The translations under genes and the position numbers were made by a program. Of a stretch of 64,000 nucleotides of DNA, positions 22,616-32,702 are shown piece after piece. The notes below the pieces were generated by a model. The model did not search any database, was not told the origin of the DNA, and saw nothing but the letters and a program-made list of their open reading frames with translations. The stretch is from the NCBI GenBank assembly GCA_001599755.1, contig BCHX01000006.1:1599336-1663335 (forward strand), given 5' to 3'. Each line of letters opens with the position of its first letter. Position 1 is the first letter of the stretch. This DNA is from Gliomastix tumulicola (Eukaryota > Ascomycota > Sordariomycetes > Hypocreales > Bionectriaceae).

Positions 22616-23743
22616 GACGGGCGGGAGCTGAGGTGAGATTGATCAGCAGCTGGATACAATACACCCTTTCCCTTGTAGCACGTGGGTTGGATAGACGAGC
22701 GCGGGGGGGGAGGGGAGAGAGACACTTTTGCGTACCCAAAATCAATTGCCAATGGCCAATTTGCCTGCTGCTGTGGTACGCAATGGAGGGCGCTTTCGCA
22801 CAAGGTGGTCGCCGTCCAAACCCCGCTATGAGCTCGGGCTTTGAAACGCTGACAAGACGGGGACCGTTGCAACGGGCCGGCGAGAGCTGTAAGCGCTACT
22901 ACGAGAGGTTCGAGTCTCCGGTGCCGCTCGGAAGATTTTGGCGAGGGCGGATGGGGGGAGGGAGTCGAGCAGGCGAGGATGGAGAAGAAGGGTGAGAGGG
23001 AAGAAGAAAAGGGAAGAAGGAGGAGCGAGACAAGATGACGAAGACATGAGACGCCCGCCGTCCCGTCCGTCCATCCATCCACTGACTGTCCATCGTCCAT
23101 CATGCCCTGGTCACTGGCCAGTGAGTCTAGCGGTGCGGGTGCGTCGAGTGGTTCGCATTTCTCGCCTGGACGAGGCGCTAAAGGAAGCTGAGAGTGGATA
23201 AAGGGCCAGCACAGGGGCTGCTGGTCCAGCCCTACAGGAACAGCCACGATCACAATCCTTGCAGCTGCGGGTGCAGTTGTGCGTGCAGTTGCGCAGTAGC
23301 TGCTGTCAGCGCCCCCGCCTCCTCCTCACTCCTCGCTGCGGCACGAAGGACTGACTCTTGCATCTCTCTGCTCGACGGGCACAGCCCTACCATCGTCGAT
23401 CGAATCGAGTCGAACTTGGCAGGGCCATCGCCCGTCAGCAACTCCATGCGGCTCTGCGTTGGCGAGACGGACGGCGACGCCGTGCTGCGTCTCTCGGCCT
23501 GCCCATGCCACAGCCACAGCCACCAAGCCCAAGCCCAAGCCTGGAGACAGGCGTGAGACGCACGGGAGCTGACATTTGTGGTGAATCCTGCATCACACCA
23601 TGCAAGTCAGCGGTCATGGGTCGACACGGTGGATGGACGCCTTGTAGCTGCAGTCCAGTGCTGGCCGGCCACCTTACCTTTTGTACAGCTCAGCGTCGCA
23701 GTCAATCAATCTATTTTTCTTTTCTTGTTCCCAGTAATACCGC

Positions 23744-23775
<32 letters not shown>
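22616..23775. other. intergenic, annexin promoter and 3' flank of methyltransferase
   Basis: About 1.2 kb lies between two minus-strand genes. It includes purine-rich stretches near 22975-23040 and a CT microsatellite at the right end. I recognise no gene. Confidence 0.55.

Positions 23776-23776
<1 letters not shown>
23747..23776. repeat. (CT)15 microsatellite touching a stop codon
   Basis: The CT tract reads (GA)n on the minus strand and begins inside the TGA stop codon (23778-23776) of the methyltransferase gene. Confidence 0.95.
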
Positions 23777-23782
<6 letters not shown>

Positions 23783-24995
23783 TGCTCAGGTGGTGGTGCC
23801 CTGGCCCCCCTCTGGAAAACGTACAGCGCCTCGTCCTTGCAGGCGAAGCTCGGCAGCGGGATCTGGACGACCTTTGTCCACGCCGCCGGGTGCTCCTGCT
23901 CCATGAATTGATCCATCGTCATGCCCTTGAACCCCGTGTATCCGTTCCCGTTCTGGGTGCCCACCACGGCGAGCGTGTCGCCCTCGTAAGCATCGACCAG
24001 GTTCCGCGTGAAGTCGCCCTCCGAGCCTCCGGCGACGCCTCCCCCGACGACGGGGTAGACCAGCAGCAGCAGCATGTCTCTGCCGCTGTCGTGCCTCTTC
24101 AGCCACTTGACGCCGTCCGAGACGGCCGTGTCGCTGACCCAGTTCACCCGCCACTCGCTCTGCATGTTGTCCACGGGGAAGACCGTCAGGCCGTACCGCC
24201 TGAGCATAAACGTCCAGTACCCGTTGCCCGAGCCCATGTCCGCGACAGCCCGCCCGTCCGCCAGCAGCCGCAGGACCTCCAACCCTTCGTGCGACGGCGC
24301 CGCGCAGCCAAAGTGGTGCATGAAGATGGGCAGCACGTGGTGGCTCGTGTGCCTGCGCTCCGAGGACGCGCACGGCCCGCACCACTCGAGCGAGCGGCAC
24401 GACCACGCCCAGAAGTCCAGGTACGGGTTCTCGCTCTGGGGCTTCTTCTTCTTCTTCGCCGCCTTGGGCACGGCGAGCTCCGGCCGCGCCGGGTGGAGGT
24501 ACCGCTTCTCGAGCAGCCGGGCTGCGACCTCGGCGCGGAGCGAGCCCTTCTTCGCGTTGGTGCTGAAGTTCTTCAGGGCCGACGAGGTGAGTGTTGACGG
24601 GCTGAAGATGGATACGTAGGCATCTACGTCGGCCCTAGGCGGCGCGTCTATCTGTGAAGTCTGTGATGAGAAAAAAAAAAAAAGCGCTGTATCATGGGAG
24701 GTTCTTCGAGGTTTCTCACCGGCGTCCCGTCCTCCTGCCGATACCACGTGTGTAGACTGTTGACACCGCCCAGACTGACGACATGCTGCACCTGGGCGAG
24801 ACTGACGCTCGTCATGGCATGGTACGTGTATGTGTCCTTCTCCGGCAGGCCCAGGAGGACTCTGCTCGCGCCGGCGAGGTCATCCTTGGTCAGAAGCTCC
24901 CGGGCCTGACTGAGGGTCTCGGTGTCCTGGATGAGCTCGTCCGGGCTCAGCGCCGGGTTGCCCACGCAGTGGACAAATTTGGCCGGAGGAGCCAT
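23776..24995 (-). CDS. orphan SAM-dependent methyltransferase, fungal family
   Basis: Two exons, complement(23776..24660, 24720..24995), 386 residues; the 59-base intron (GTGAGA...CATCACAG) has a second in-frame CAG acceptor nine bases downstream. The N-terminal part (VHCVGNPALSPDELIQDTE, HAMTSVSLAQVQHVV) looks like a family-specific domain. The C-terminal half holds a class I methyltransferase fold with motif I AVADMGSGNGYWTFMLRRYG followed by VFPVDN. A CGPCASSERRH segment could bind metal but is not diagnostic. No signal peptide or membrane segment is seen, so it is probably soluble. The methyl acceptor is unknown. It is divergent from the putative thiol hydrolase at 25543, sharing a 547-base upstream region. 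I am sure of the fold, not of the substrate. Confidence 0.83.
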
Positions 24996-25542
24996 GAGGT
25001 AAGATAGGTAGTGCCCAAGGTAGCTTGAGATTGGCCACGGCCGCGATCTGTGAGGAACTGACGATGGCTGGGATAGAAGGCTGCCCGAGGTGCTGAAGAT
25101 ATAGCGGGGGCGGGGTTATAGCAGGACATGGGATGACTTTACAGTGGCCCCTGTTTTTCCTTTCAGTGAGGTCACAGCATCCATCTTTGATCCCTGGATC
25201 TCAACCTCCGTTTCCTGGTCATGACACGACGGGCATTCATTCCAGTGTCGCTTCCTTAGGGCATACCAAAGTGGCTATCAACACTATATTCATCTGCGCA
25301 ACAGAGTGGTAGTCGTACAATACAATACAACGAGATTCGTTCAGGGTCCTTCAAGGCCGCTGCCGCCCCAGTTTCAGTGATCCGCAGCGCCGTCTTACGG
25401 GCGATGCACCTCTCATCATCCCACGATCCAGCCGCAGCTGCAGGAATGCTCCTCCAGCCACATCCCCTCGCTTCTCATCATCATCAACACTGGCGGCATA
25501 GAAAGCTACCTGCCTGACATCCAGTCTTATCCTCCGCCCGCC
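24996..25542. promoter_or_regulatory. shared divergent promoter region
   Basis: These 547 bases separate the start codons of the methyltransferase (-) and the candidate thiol hydrolase (+). No coding sequence is seen. Confidence 0.45.
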
Positions 25543-26655
25543 ATGCCCTCAGCCGACAAGGACAGCGACAAGGACAAAGACAAGGAGCAGGAGCAGGAGA
25601 AGGAGAAGGGCGAGAGGAAACGAGACAAGTTCAACGACTTCATGTAAGCCCCGGCCGCGTCATCACCAAGAACAGCAAGAAAACAACACAAAAAGGGAGC
25701 AAACCCCCAGACTAACGAACGCCTGACTCTTTGTCGAGAAAAAAAACAGCCAGAAGAGCTTCGACAAGGGCGAATTGGCCCTCAAGCACGCCGTCGGCCT
25801 CGGCCAGACGCCCAACGTCGTCCCGCTCGCGAAGCCCAAGTTCAAGGAGCGCCCGCGGCCCGTCGAGGTCGGATGGCATCCCGTCGGCGGCGCGGCCGGT
25901 AAGTGGTTCGCCGAGGACACGGGGCTGGGCAAGATGATCACCGAGAAGACCAACAAGTACCCCGATCCAACACAGCACTGGGCCGTGCTCGTCGGGGACT
26001 TTGCCCATCAGCTGTGGATGGTGAGTTGTTCCCTCCTCCTCCTCCTCCTCCCCCTCCTCCCCCTCTGCAGAGGCGAGAAAGGGAATCTATGGCTGATTCG
26101 GGGAGCAGGATGAGAATTTCCATGTCATATACACCAATGAGAGGGCGAACCGCGACGAATGGCGCACTTTCCCCGTCGGCGAGACGCGGTTCAATGATGA
26201 TGCCATCCGGCGGACAGGTAAACAGAGAGACCATCCCGTCCCCTTGATAACGCAGCCGCCCTTACTCACACTCACTCCGCAAAGGCGAGTCCGTGATCCA
26301 GACCATCAGGGAGAAGCAGCCCGTCTACAACCTCATCACCAACAACTGCCAGACCTACGCCCTGCAGCTCCTCGACGCCATCAAGGCCAACGGCGACAAC
26401 GAGTTCGGCACCACGCTCGCCATCTACGAGAGAATCCTCGGTCCCGGCAAGGTAGCCGACCTGTTCGTTACGGACACGGAGGACGAAGCCGGCCAGGAGC
26501 ACGTCTTTGCGCCCCCCGGCCGACAGGACACCGTCGTCTTCGCCCAGCAGGTCATGAATGACAATACGACACAGCTAGACACGGAGGAGGAGCTCAAGAA
26601 GACCAAGAAGAAGAAGAAGGGTGGCAACCTCTTCTCGGTCTTCAGCCGGAAGTGA
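25543..26655 (+). CDS. conserved protein, possible papain-fold thiol hydrolase (PPPDE/LRAT-like)
   Basis: Four exons, join(25543..25643, 25750..26020, 26109..26217, 26285..26655), 283 residues; all introns are GT-AG and in frame. The first 30 residues are a charged Lys/Glu/Asp tract. The core contains QHWAVLVG (His110) and, about 70 residues later, YNLITNNCQTYALQLLDAI (Cys182). An HWxxxxG strand followed by a TNNCQ-type cysteine helix is the pattern of circularly permuted papain-like hydrolases such as PPPDE deubiquitinases and LRAT acyltransferases, but the identity is inferred from motif order alone. The C-terminus is a Lys-rich tail ending NLFSVFSRK. No secretion signal. Gene structure is well supported; function is tentative. 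Confidence 0.8.
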
Positions 26656-29273
26656 TTCCGCCCGGCTGCACCCCGCAGATTTCCTTGAAAAAGGGGGAGG
26701 GCCCAAGCACATGCCACTTGGATGGTGGCTCATGTGCTCGCCTCCACAGAAGCCAGCAGCGTTGACGAATTGCCTCCTGTCTTTTATCAAAATGTTACCC
26801 TTTGGCGCCGCCCCCAAGGACCATGCATTCTGGAGACGCGAAAGGGTTGTCTCGTAATTTGCGTGCCCTGTATTCGCGCCCGTTGTCGAATTTAGACGAG
26901 GTCCTTGCCCTTTCACTCTTCATAGACTGTATGCCTGGCGTTACATACCCAATCTTACAACGCATGCGTCTTGCTTCTTGCTTCTTGCTCCTTGCTACCC
27001 ATTTCAACTTCGTACCGATCGGCGTTCTTCCCTTTCAGGACAAGGCCATCAAGAGCTCGCAAAGGCAGTGTGTTCTGGTTGTGTCCCCATCTTTGCAGCA
27101 CGGTTGCTTGTCCGTGTTACACCCCTTGCCGTATTTTTCAATTGCCAATGCACCGTGCGGCGTCGGCGCGTGTGCCACTGGTCCAAGACAAAGCCGTCAC
27201 ACAGATCAATACTTGATGCATGTCTAGGAGCATCCTATTCCGACGGCAGCTGGCCACTATCCAATCCTCCACAAACTATCGGTGTGTGTCTGTGTGTGTG
27301 GGAGGGAGACAAATCCTCTGCAGACCGCATCGAGCTGGAGCACCAGAACCCATGCTCGTACGATGGCTCTGTCCAATTGGCACGTCTCGTTGGCGCCTGC
27401 GATGCTTCTGGACTCCGCTCCAGTGCCTGGTTCCCTGCAGGACATGGCCTCAGCGGGCAAGCTGTGCTCGCCTACCTGCATACGACTCACCCAATGAGCA
27501 GCCCCCCCCTTGGGTCCTCTCATGCATGATGACAGCCTGATCAATGGAGTAGTCAAGCTCAGCAAAGCATCCGAAGAAGAAAAGGCGCATGTCACACAGC
27601 GTCGCGCCGGCGTGCAGAGATGCACTGGTGGGTTTTACTGTAATAGTCGCTGTGCCATGTTTGAGGACAGCTCGCACATTCTGACGCCCCCGAGCTTGGC
27701 TGCTTGCTGAGCAAGACATTGAGTCAGGTGGGACGGCTCGTAGTCTTGTCATGTCTCGCTGCTGATCGTGGAGATGCGTCCTGACTCAAGTGCCGTGGCA
27801 TCGCTTGCATGCAGGTTTTGCGGTGGCGCAGGCTAGAGTGTCAGCTTGCAGCCAAGTTGCAGTCACAGCGCCTACTGTAGCAGCGACGGCTGCAGCTTCT
27901 GTCTGCGAGTCTTGCTAGCAACCAACTCGATTCACACCAAGCCAAGCTAGTAGTAGGTAGAGGCAGATGACCACTCGATTTGATCAGAATCGGATGGATG
28001 ACAACGGTTCACCGCTTGCCCGACGCTGCGCTGTCCAACGAAGACGCACTGTCCGGGGCATGCGCGCTCTGTCCCATCACCGGTCCCGATGTGACACGAT
28101 GGAGGCCGAAAATACCTGGGCACATGCATGCCTGAGCACTCCGTACGGGCATACATAAATGCGCCCCCCCCCCTCCCCCTCCGCGTCTACCTGTCGCATG
28201 CACGCATGCAGGGCCTCCAGCCTGATTCGGAGTGGCCGTCGCAGTCACGCAGATGATCGAAGGGATGGTGCAGGATGTCGACGTGCGAGTAAGCCCCGGC
28301 CGTCTCCATCCATGGTGGTACAAGGTGGGAGCATGCGTCCTTTTTCGTACAATCCGTGAGACTTATCGGCAAATTCCTCGATGGCCTGCATGGGCTGAAT
28401 GGGGAGGGAGGGGAAGCAGAGCGAGGCAGAGGGACGGTCGGATAGCAAGGAGTGAGGCGTAGGAATTGTGGACGAGGGTGGCGCTGATCGCACACATATC
28501 GATACCCAAGACAGGCAAGAAAAGACAGCAAAGACAGGCGGGTGAGATTGAGGATGGAGGGCTGATGGATCAGAGAGAACGATGCCTAAGCTGTTCTCGT
28601 CTGCCGTACCTTTTTTTTTTCTTCTTTTTTTTTTGGTTGGGCGGCGGCTTCCAGCTGCATTTGTATTTGTACTTGTATTAGCAACTGCATCTGTCCAGTC
28701 GCTCCTGCCCCTCCACAGTCGAACCAGGGCCGCTCTTTCCCTTCCCGCCTTTTGCTTCTCTCCTTCACTGTTTTTCTTTTGCTGCAAGATCTGCTCTTTT
28801 CTCCCTTCTTCTTAATATCTCATTTCTGTTTTCCCCTCCTTCACTTCTGTTCTTTACTCATGCGATTGTTGTGGATGAACTAAGCCTGGAAGGTTTGATC
28901 TACATAACAGTGCGACCTTCTCCTTCAGTTCTACCTAAACAGGCATTTTGTGTGTTTTATTTCTGTATATTGCCGCCATCTACCTTACAGGCCTTCGCCA
29001 GGTACCTACTGGACCGACATCTTTTCCGACCTCTCCCGCGCCTTTCATTTCTGGAAGCTCCCTCGACAACTTGGAAACGATGCTTGAATCTAGCCTGTAA
29101 TGATCGGCTAGACATGCTCTGCCCGGCCCCATCTAGCAGCCTCCAGTTTGGCTGCAACGCATCTTGAGCCGTCAAGCCCGACTAACTTTGCGCATCGCTA
29201 AAGAGCGCTTTGAGGACAAATTAGCCCTCGACAATACTCGGGGCCGTTTTCATCGCCGAATGTTGACACCGGC
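26656..29273. other. gene-poor intergenic region, 2.6 kb
   Basis: No conserved gene, tRNA or transposon is recognised. Short GT-rich (27281-27300), C-rich (28165-28180) and T-rich (28612-28634) tracts occur. The C/T-rich part from about 28600 to 29270 probably belongs to the promoter and leader of the LaeA-like gene. All open frames here are short and biased. Confidence 0.5.
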
Positions 29274-30844
29274 ATGGACCGACGGCTGATCAACGAGCCT
29301 ACACCGACATTATTTCTGACAGCAACACCCTGGTCGCTACCCGAGGCGAAATCATTTGATGACGAGAAGCTTCAACCGCAGCCGGAACTTCGACTTCAAC
29401 TGCGAGGCTGTGGGGCTTTGAATTCCAACACCTTGCCCGAACCTTTGCCACAGTCCGGGTCCCGGAAGAGACCGGCGGGTCTGATATTGTCTCGTCGACA
29501 CAAGACAGCTCGCAGATTTGAGGAAGCAGCGTCGCCAGACAAGCAGCTTGATCCGCGTGCCATCAATGGGCGCGGAGATGTGATCACGAAGGATACACAG
29601 CCCAACCGAGCTTATTCACGCCCCTCGTCTCTATTGGGTCGACCGACGAAAATGGCGGCCTCTCCGCAGCCTCCAGCGCAGGAGTCCGGGGGTCAATGGC
29701 ACGAGGGTAACGACCTCTCAGAGCCTACCCTCCATCACGAAGAAGAAGAAGATGATGATGGGCCTGCGGATAGAGAATCGGACCTGGATTACGAAAGCGA
29801 CGATTCCCTCGCCTCGACCACGACGACTGTGGATGAATCTGTCAAGGACTTCTTCTTCGAGAATGGCCGGCGGTATCACCGATATCGAGAAGGCCTCTAT
29901 CCCTTCCCCAACGATGGTATAGAGCAAGAGCGGGAGGAATTGCTCCATGTCTTAATAAAATCGCTCGGCGAGGGGAAGCTTCACCAAGCTCCCATTGGGA
30001 GCCATCCCCAGAGTATTTTGGACGTTGGCACGGGAACCGGAACCTGGGTCGTTGATAGTGAGTGCTCGCAACACAGACTTGACCCTCGGACGTTTGCTGA
30101 CAATCTTTTCCACTCATCATCAGTCGCCGATCAGTATCCCAGTGCCAGTGTGCTGGGCGTCGACCTATCGCCCATCCAGCCCCGATGGACCCCGGCAAAC
30201 GCGACTTTCGTGATTGACGATGTCGAGGCACTGTGGCCGTACCAGCGAAACTACTTCGATTACGTCCATTGCCGTCAAGCTGCTCTAGCAATCAGAGACT
30301 GGCCGAAGCTTTGCACCCAGTCTTTTGAGTAAGTGTTGGCGACTTCGGCTCCCGTTGCCTAGCACTAACTCAATGACATAGACATCTCAAGCCCGGCGGC
30401 TGGATAGAAATGCAAGAGTTCCACTACTTGCCCATGAGCGCAGCAAAGGGGGCAGCGGTGAGCCCGACACACCCGGTGGCAAGCTATTGGAGGTTGATCA
30501 GCACAGCTTTGTCCACCATCGGCATCAACCTCGAAGATGGCAACGGCAACCACTTGGCAGACGAGCTGCGCAGTGCGGGGTTTGAAAACGTTACAGACAA
30601 GGTGATTCAAGTGCCGATAGGTGCTTGGCCGAGGGATGGGTTCCAGAAGGCACTTGGCAGATCCTTCCGTGAGGCCTTTGTCGGCGGACTCCAAGCATGT
30701 GCCATGGGGCCGCTCTCTCGCTGCCTCCATTGGGACCGAAGCAGGGTGGAACTGCTGCTGATGAATGTCCGGAGGGCATATCAGGACGACTCGCAGATGA
30801 TATACTACCCGTTCCACGTCGTTACGGGACAAAAGCCACGCTGA
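29274..30844 (+). CDS. LaeA-like SAM-dependent methyltransferase
   Basis: Three exons, join(29274..30057, 30124..30328, 30382..30844), 483 residues from the first ATG. The methyltransferase core starts FFFENGRRYHRYREGLYPFP, then motif I ILDVGTGTGTWVVDIADQYP, VLGVDLSPIQPRWTP, FVIDDVE, and HLKPGGWIEMQEFHY. These are the signatures of the fungal LaeA/Tam-type family, whose founding member globally controls secondary metabolism, though most paralogues have unknown targets. An in-frame ATG at 29652 (MAASPQPPAQ, good context AAAATGG) matches the usual family start, so the 126 preceding residues may be untranslated leader. No biosynthetic cluster genes are adjacent, which argues against a pathway-specific role. 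Confidence 0.87.
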
Positions 30845-31557
30845 CCAGGCTCGATGGGGCTGGCTTTCGCTGAGGCTTTACCCAGTTTCCGTGCTGTTGA
30901 AAAAGAGAGGCCCCGGCTCTCTCTCCAGCAATATAATCAATCCTCGAAGTCAGAGGGGGCTTGTCGAGGGGAAAGGCTGGACGCAGGGAGGCGTCTGGAC
31001 CGCCGCGCAGCATTGGAAAAATTGGGAGTCCAGTCAACCCTCTGGTTGGTCTGAAGAGTCAAGAAATGACGAGCTAGGCTCCTCAGCATTGCTTAAATTC
31101 GGGCTCCAGAGCGGTGTATAACAATAATCAGTGTTTAGTGGCGGTATTTTTGGCTAGGAGATGTGCTGGACAGAGAAATGTTTTGTTGGGTGCAAGATTA
31201 CGGGGGAGTGTCTGCTTTTATTTAGTTTGATCTGACCTCCACCAGCATAACGTTAACGAGCCACGAATAGACATCCGCGTCCAAGTCGCGGGTGATGATA
31301 ATTATAGCTATTTTCGCACTGCCCTCAAGGTCGATGAGAGTCACTCAGATGAAATGGGGAATCGCATCGGGTGTTCGTCAGACTTGTTTCTACTGCTCGG
31401 AGGCTGGCAGCACATCCGTCCACCAAACATCATGACCCAGCGAAAGAGCTCCCTGCTCAGCCCCTCCTGCAGGCCAGCTCATCACTGAGAGGGGCCTGGT
31501 CTCTTCATATGCACACACAGACGCGCGCACGCATGGATCTCTCCAGATTCCGACATC
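30845..31557. other. intergenic
   Basis: This is 3' flank of the methyltransferase gene and upstream DNA of the HET pseudogene. It is fairly AT-rich in the middle. No gene was recognised. Confidence 0.5.
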
Positions 31558-32689
31558 ATGGGTCTCTGTCGAGTGTGCCGAGACGCGCTCCAGACGTTTC
31601 ATGACCCGGCGAAGCGTGTCTACTCATTCTGGAACTGGCTGCTCTGGCTGGGCGGGAAATACGACGACGTGCGCGTGGTGCACCACAAACCGCGGCCGGC
31701 ATCGCTCTTCCACCGGCTTCTCACGCTGCTGGCCAAGAGGAGCACGCCGTCTCACATCGTCGGGCACCACCGGTCCTTCGAGTCGTATCAGCAGTCGTGT
31801 CGGGAGGGCTGCGTCGCGTGCACGGAGCTGCTCGGGGTGGAGGAGCAGGGTGTGAACGCTGTGATTGCGAGGACGGGATTCTTCACGCTGTGCACGCTCG
31901 CAGGATCTACGACGGGGGGCCGATGAGCCGAGGTTTCTGATCTTCTACGGGGATGAGATGGACGGGCCTCCGTTGATGCCGTGGAAGGGTGGGTGATGGC
32001 TGCAACTCTGCCAGTGATGACTGCTGCTACTGCGGGAGAAGGGGCTGGATGCGCGGTACTGCGCTGGTATCTGGGCGTGCGAGATGCCGTTTGGGCTGCT
32101 GTGGCAGACGATGGGGGATGTGTCGGCGTGCCGTGCCGAGTACAGGGCGCCGTCCTGGTCGTGGGCGTCTGTAGATGTCGGAGTGACGGCCTCGGATGAG
32201 GATGGACTCTCGCCTGTGGCCGCGTTCCGCGACGTAGCCATCATCCTCGCAGATCAAGGCAACGAGGTCGGGCAGATCACCGGCGGACACATACTCATCC
32301 AGGGGAAGCTGCTCCGAGCCGTTCTAGATGATACGCCGGGCGAGGAGACGGACATGAACGAACGTTGGCGGTACATCGCCCGGCTGGAGGACCCAGATGA
32401 CGCCGGCCGCGAGATTGCGCAGCTGGCGGAGGAGTTCCGGTGGAACTATGTCAACTTTGACACGGTCGAGGACATCCGGGGTGAGTTTCTCGTACTCCCC
32501 ATGGGCATCGAGTTGAGGGAGAACCCGAGAGAGACGTGCTGGGTCGTCAAGAGCCTCGCGCTGGACCTGAGAAGGGACGAGCACGGACGGCTCCGGAGGC
32601 TGGGCTATATTGAACTGAATATTGAGAGTCGGGAGCAGCTGGACGCTGTACTTGGGGCTGTTGAGGAGAGGCGCATCGAGCTGGTCTGA
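31558..32689 (+). pseudogene. HET-domain protein relic with deleted core
   Basis: The first part (MGLCRVCRDALQTFHDPAKR ... GHHRSFESYQQSCREGCVAC ... GFFTLCTL) is the typical N-terminal region of fungal HET incompatibility proteins. After about 31900 the frame breaks: GADEPRFLIFYGDEMDG reads in another frame and meets TGA at about 31994 and more stops before 32030. The C-terminal part (YCAGIWACEMPFGLLWQ, YRAPSWSWASVDVG ... REQLDAVLGAVEERRIELV) resumes in that second frame and runs to the stop at 32689. The whole HET core between these ends, some hundreds of residues in related proteins, is missing. The breaks are indels and nonsense codons in GC-rich DNA, unlike RIP-type C-to-T decay. It stops 13 bases before the end of the convergent intact HET gene. 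Confidence 0.8.
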
Positions 32690-32702
32690 GCCCGCCCTCA
32701 TA

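Noticed and set aside
22908..22925. tRNA T-arm-like sequence (gaggttcgagtctc)
   Set aside because: No matching acceptor stem, D-arm or anticodon arm could be drawn around it.
28245..28787. 180-codon frame on the minus strand
   Set aside because: It has biased Lys/Pro/Ser content spanning homopolymer tracts and no recognisable motif; the region looks like a CT-rich leader on the plus strand.
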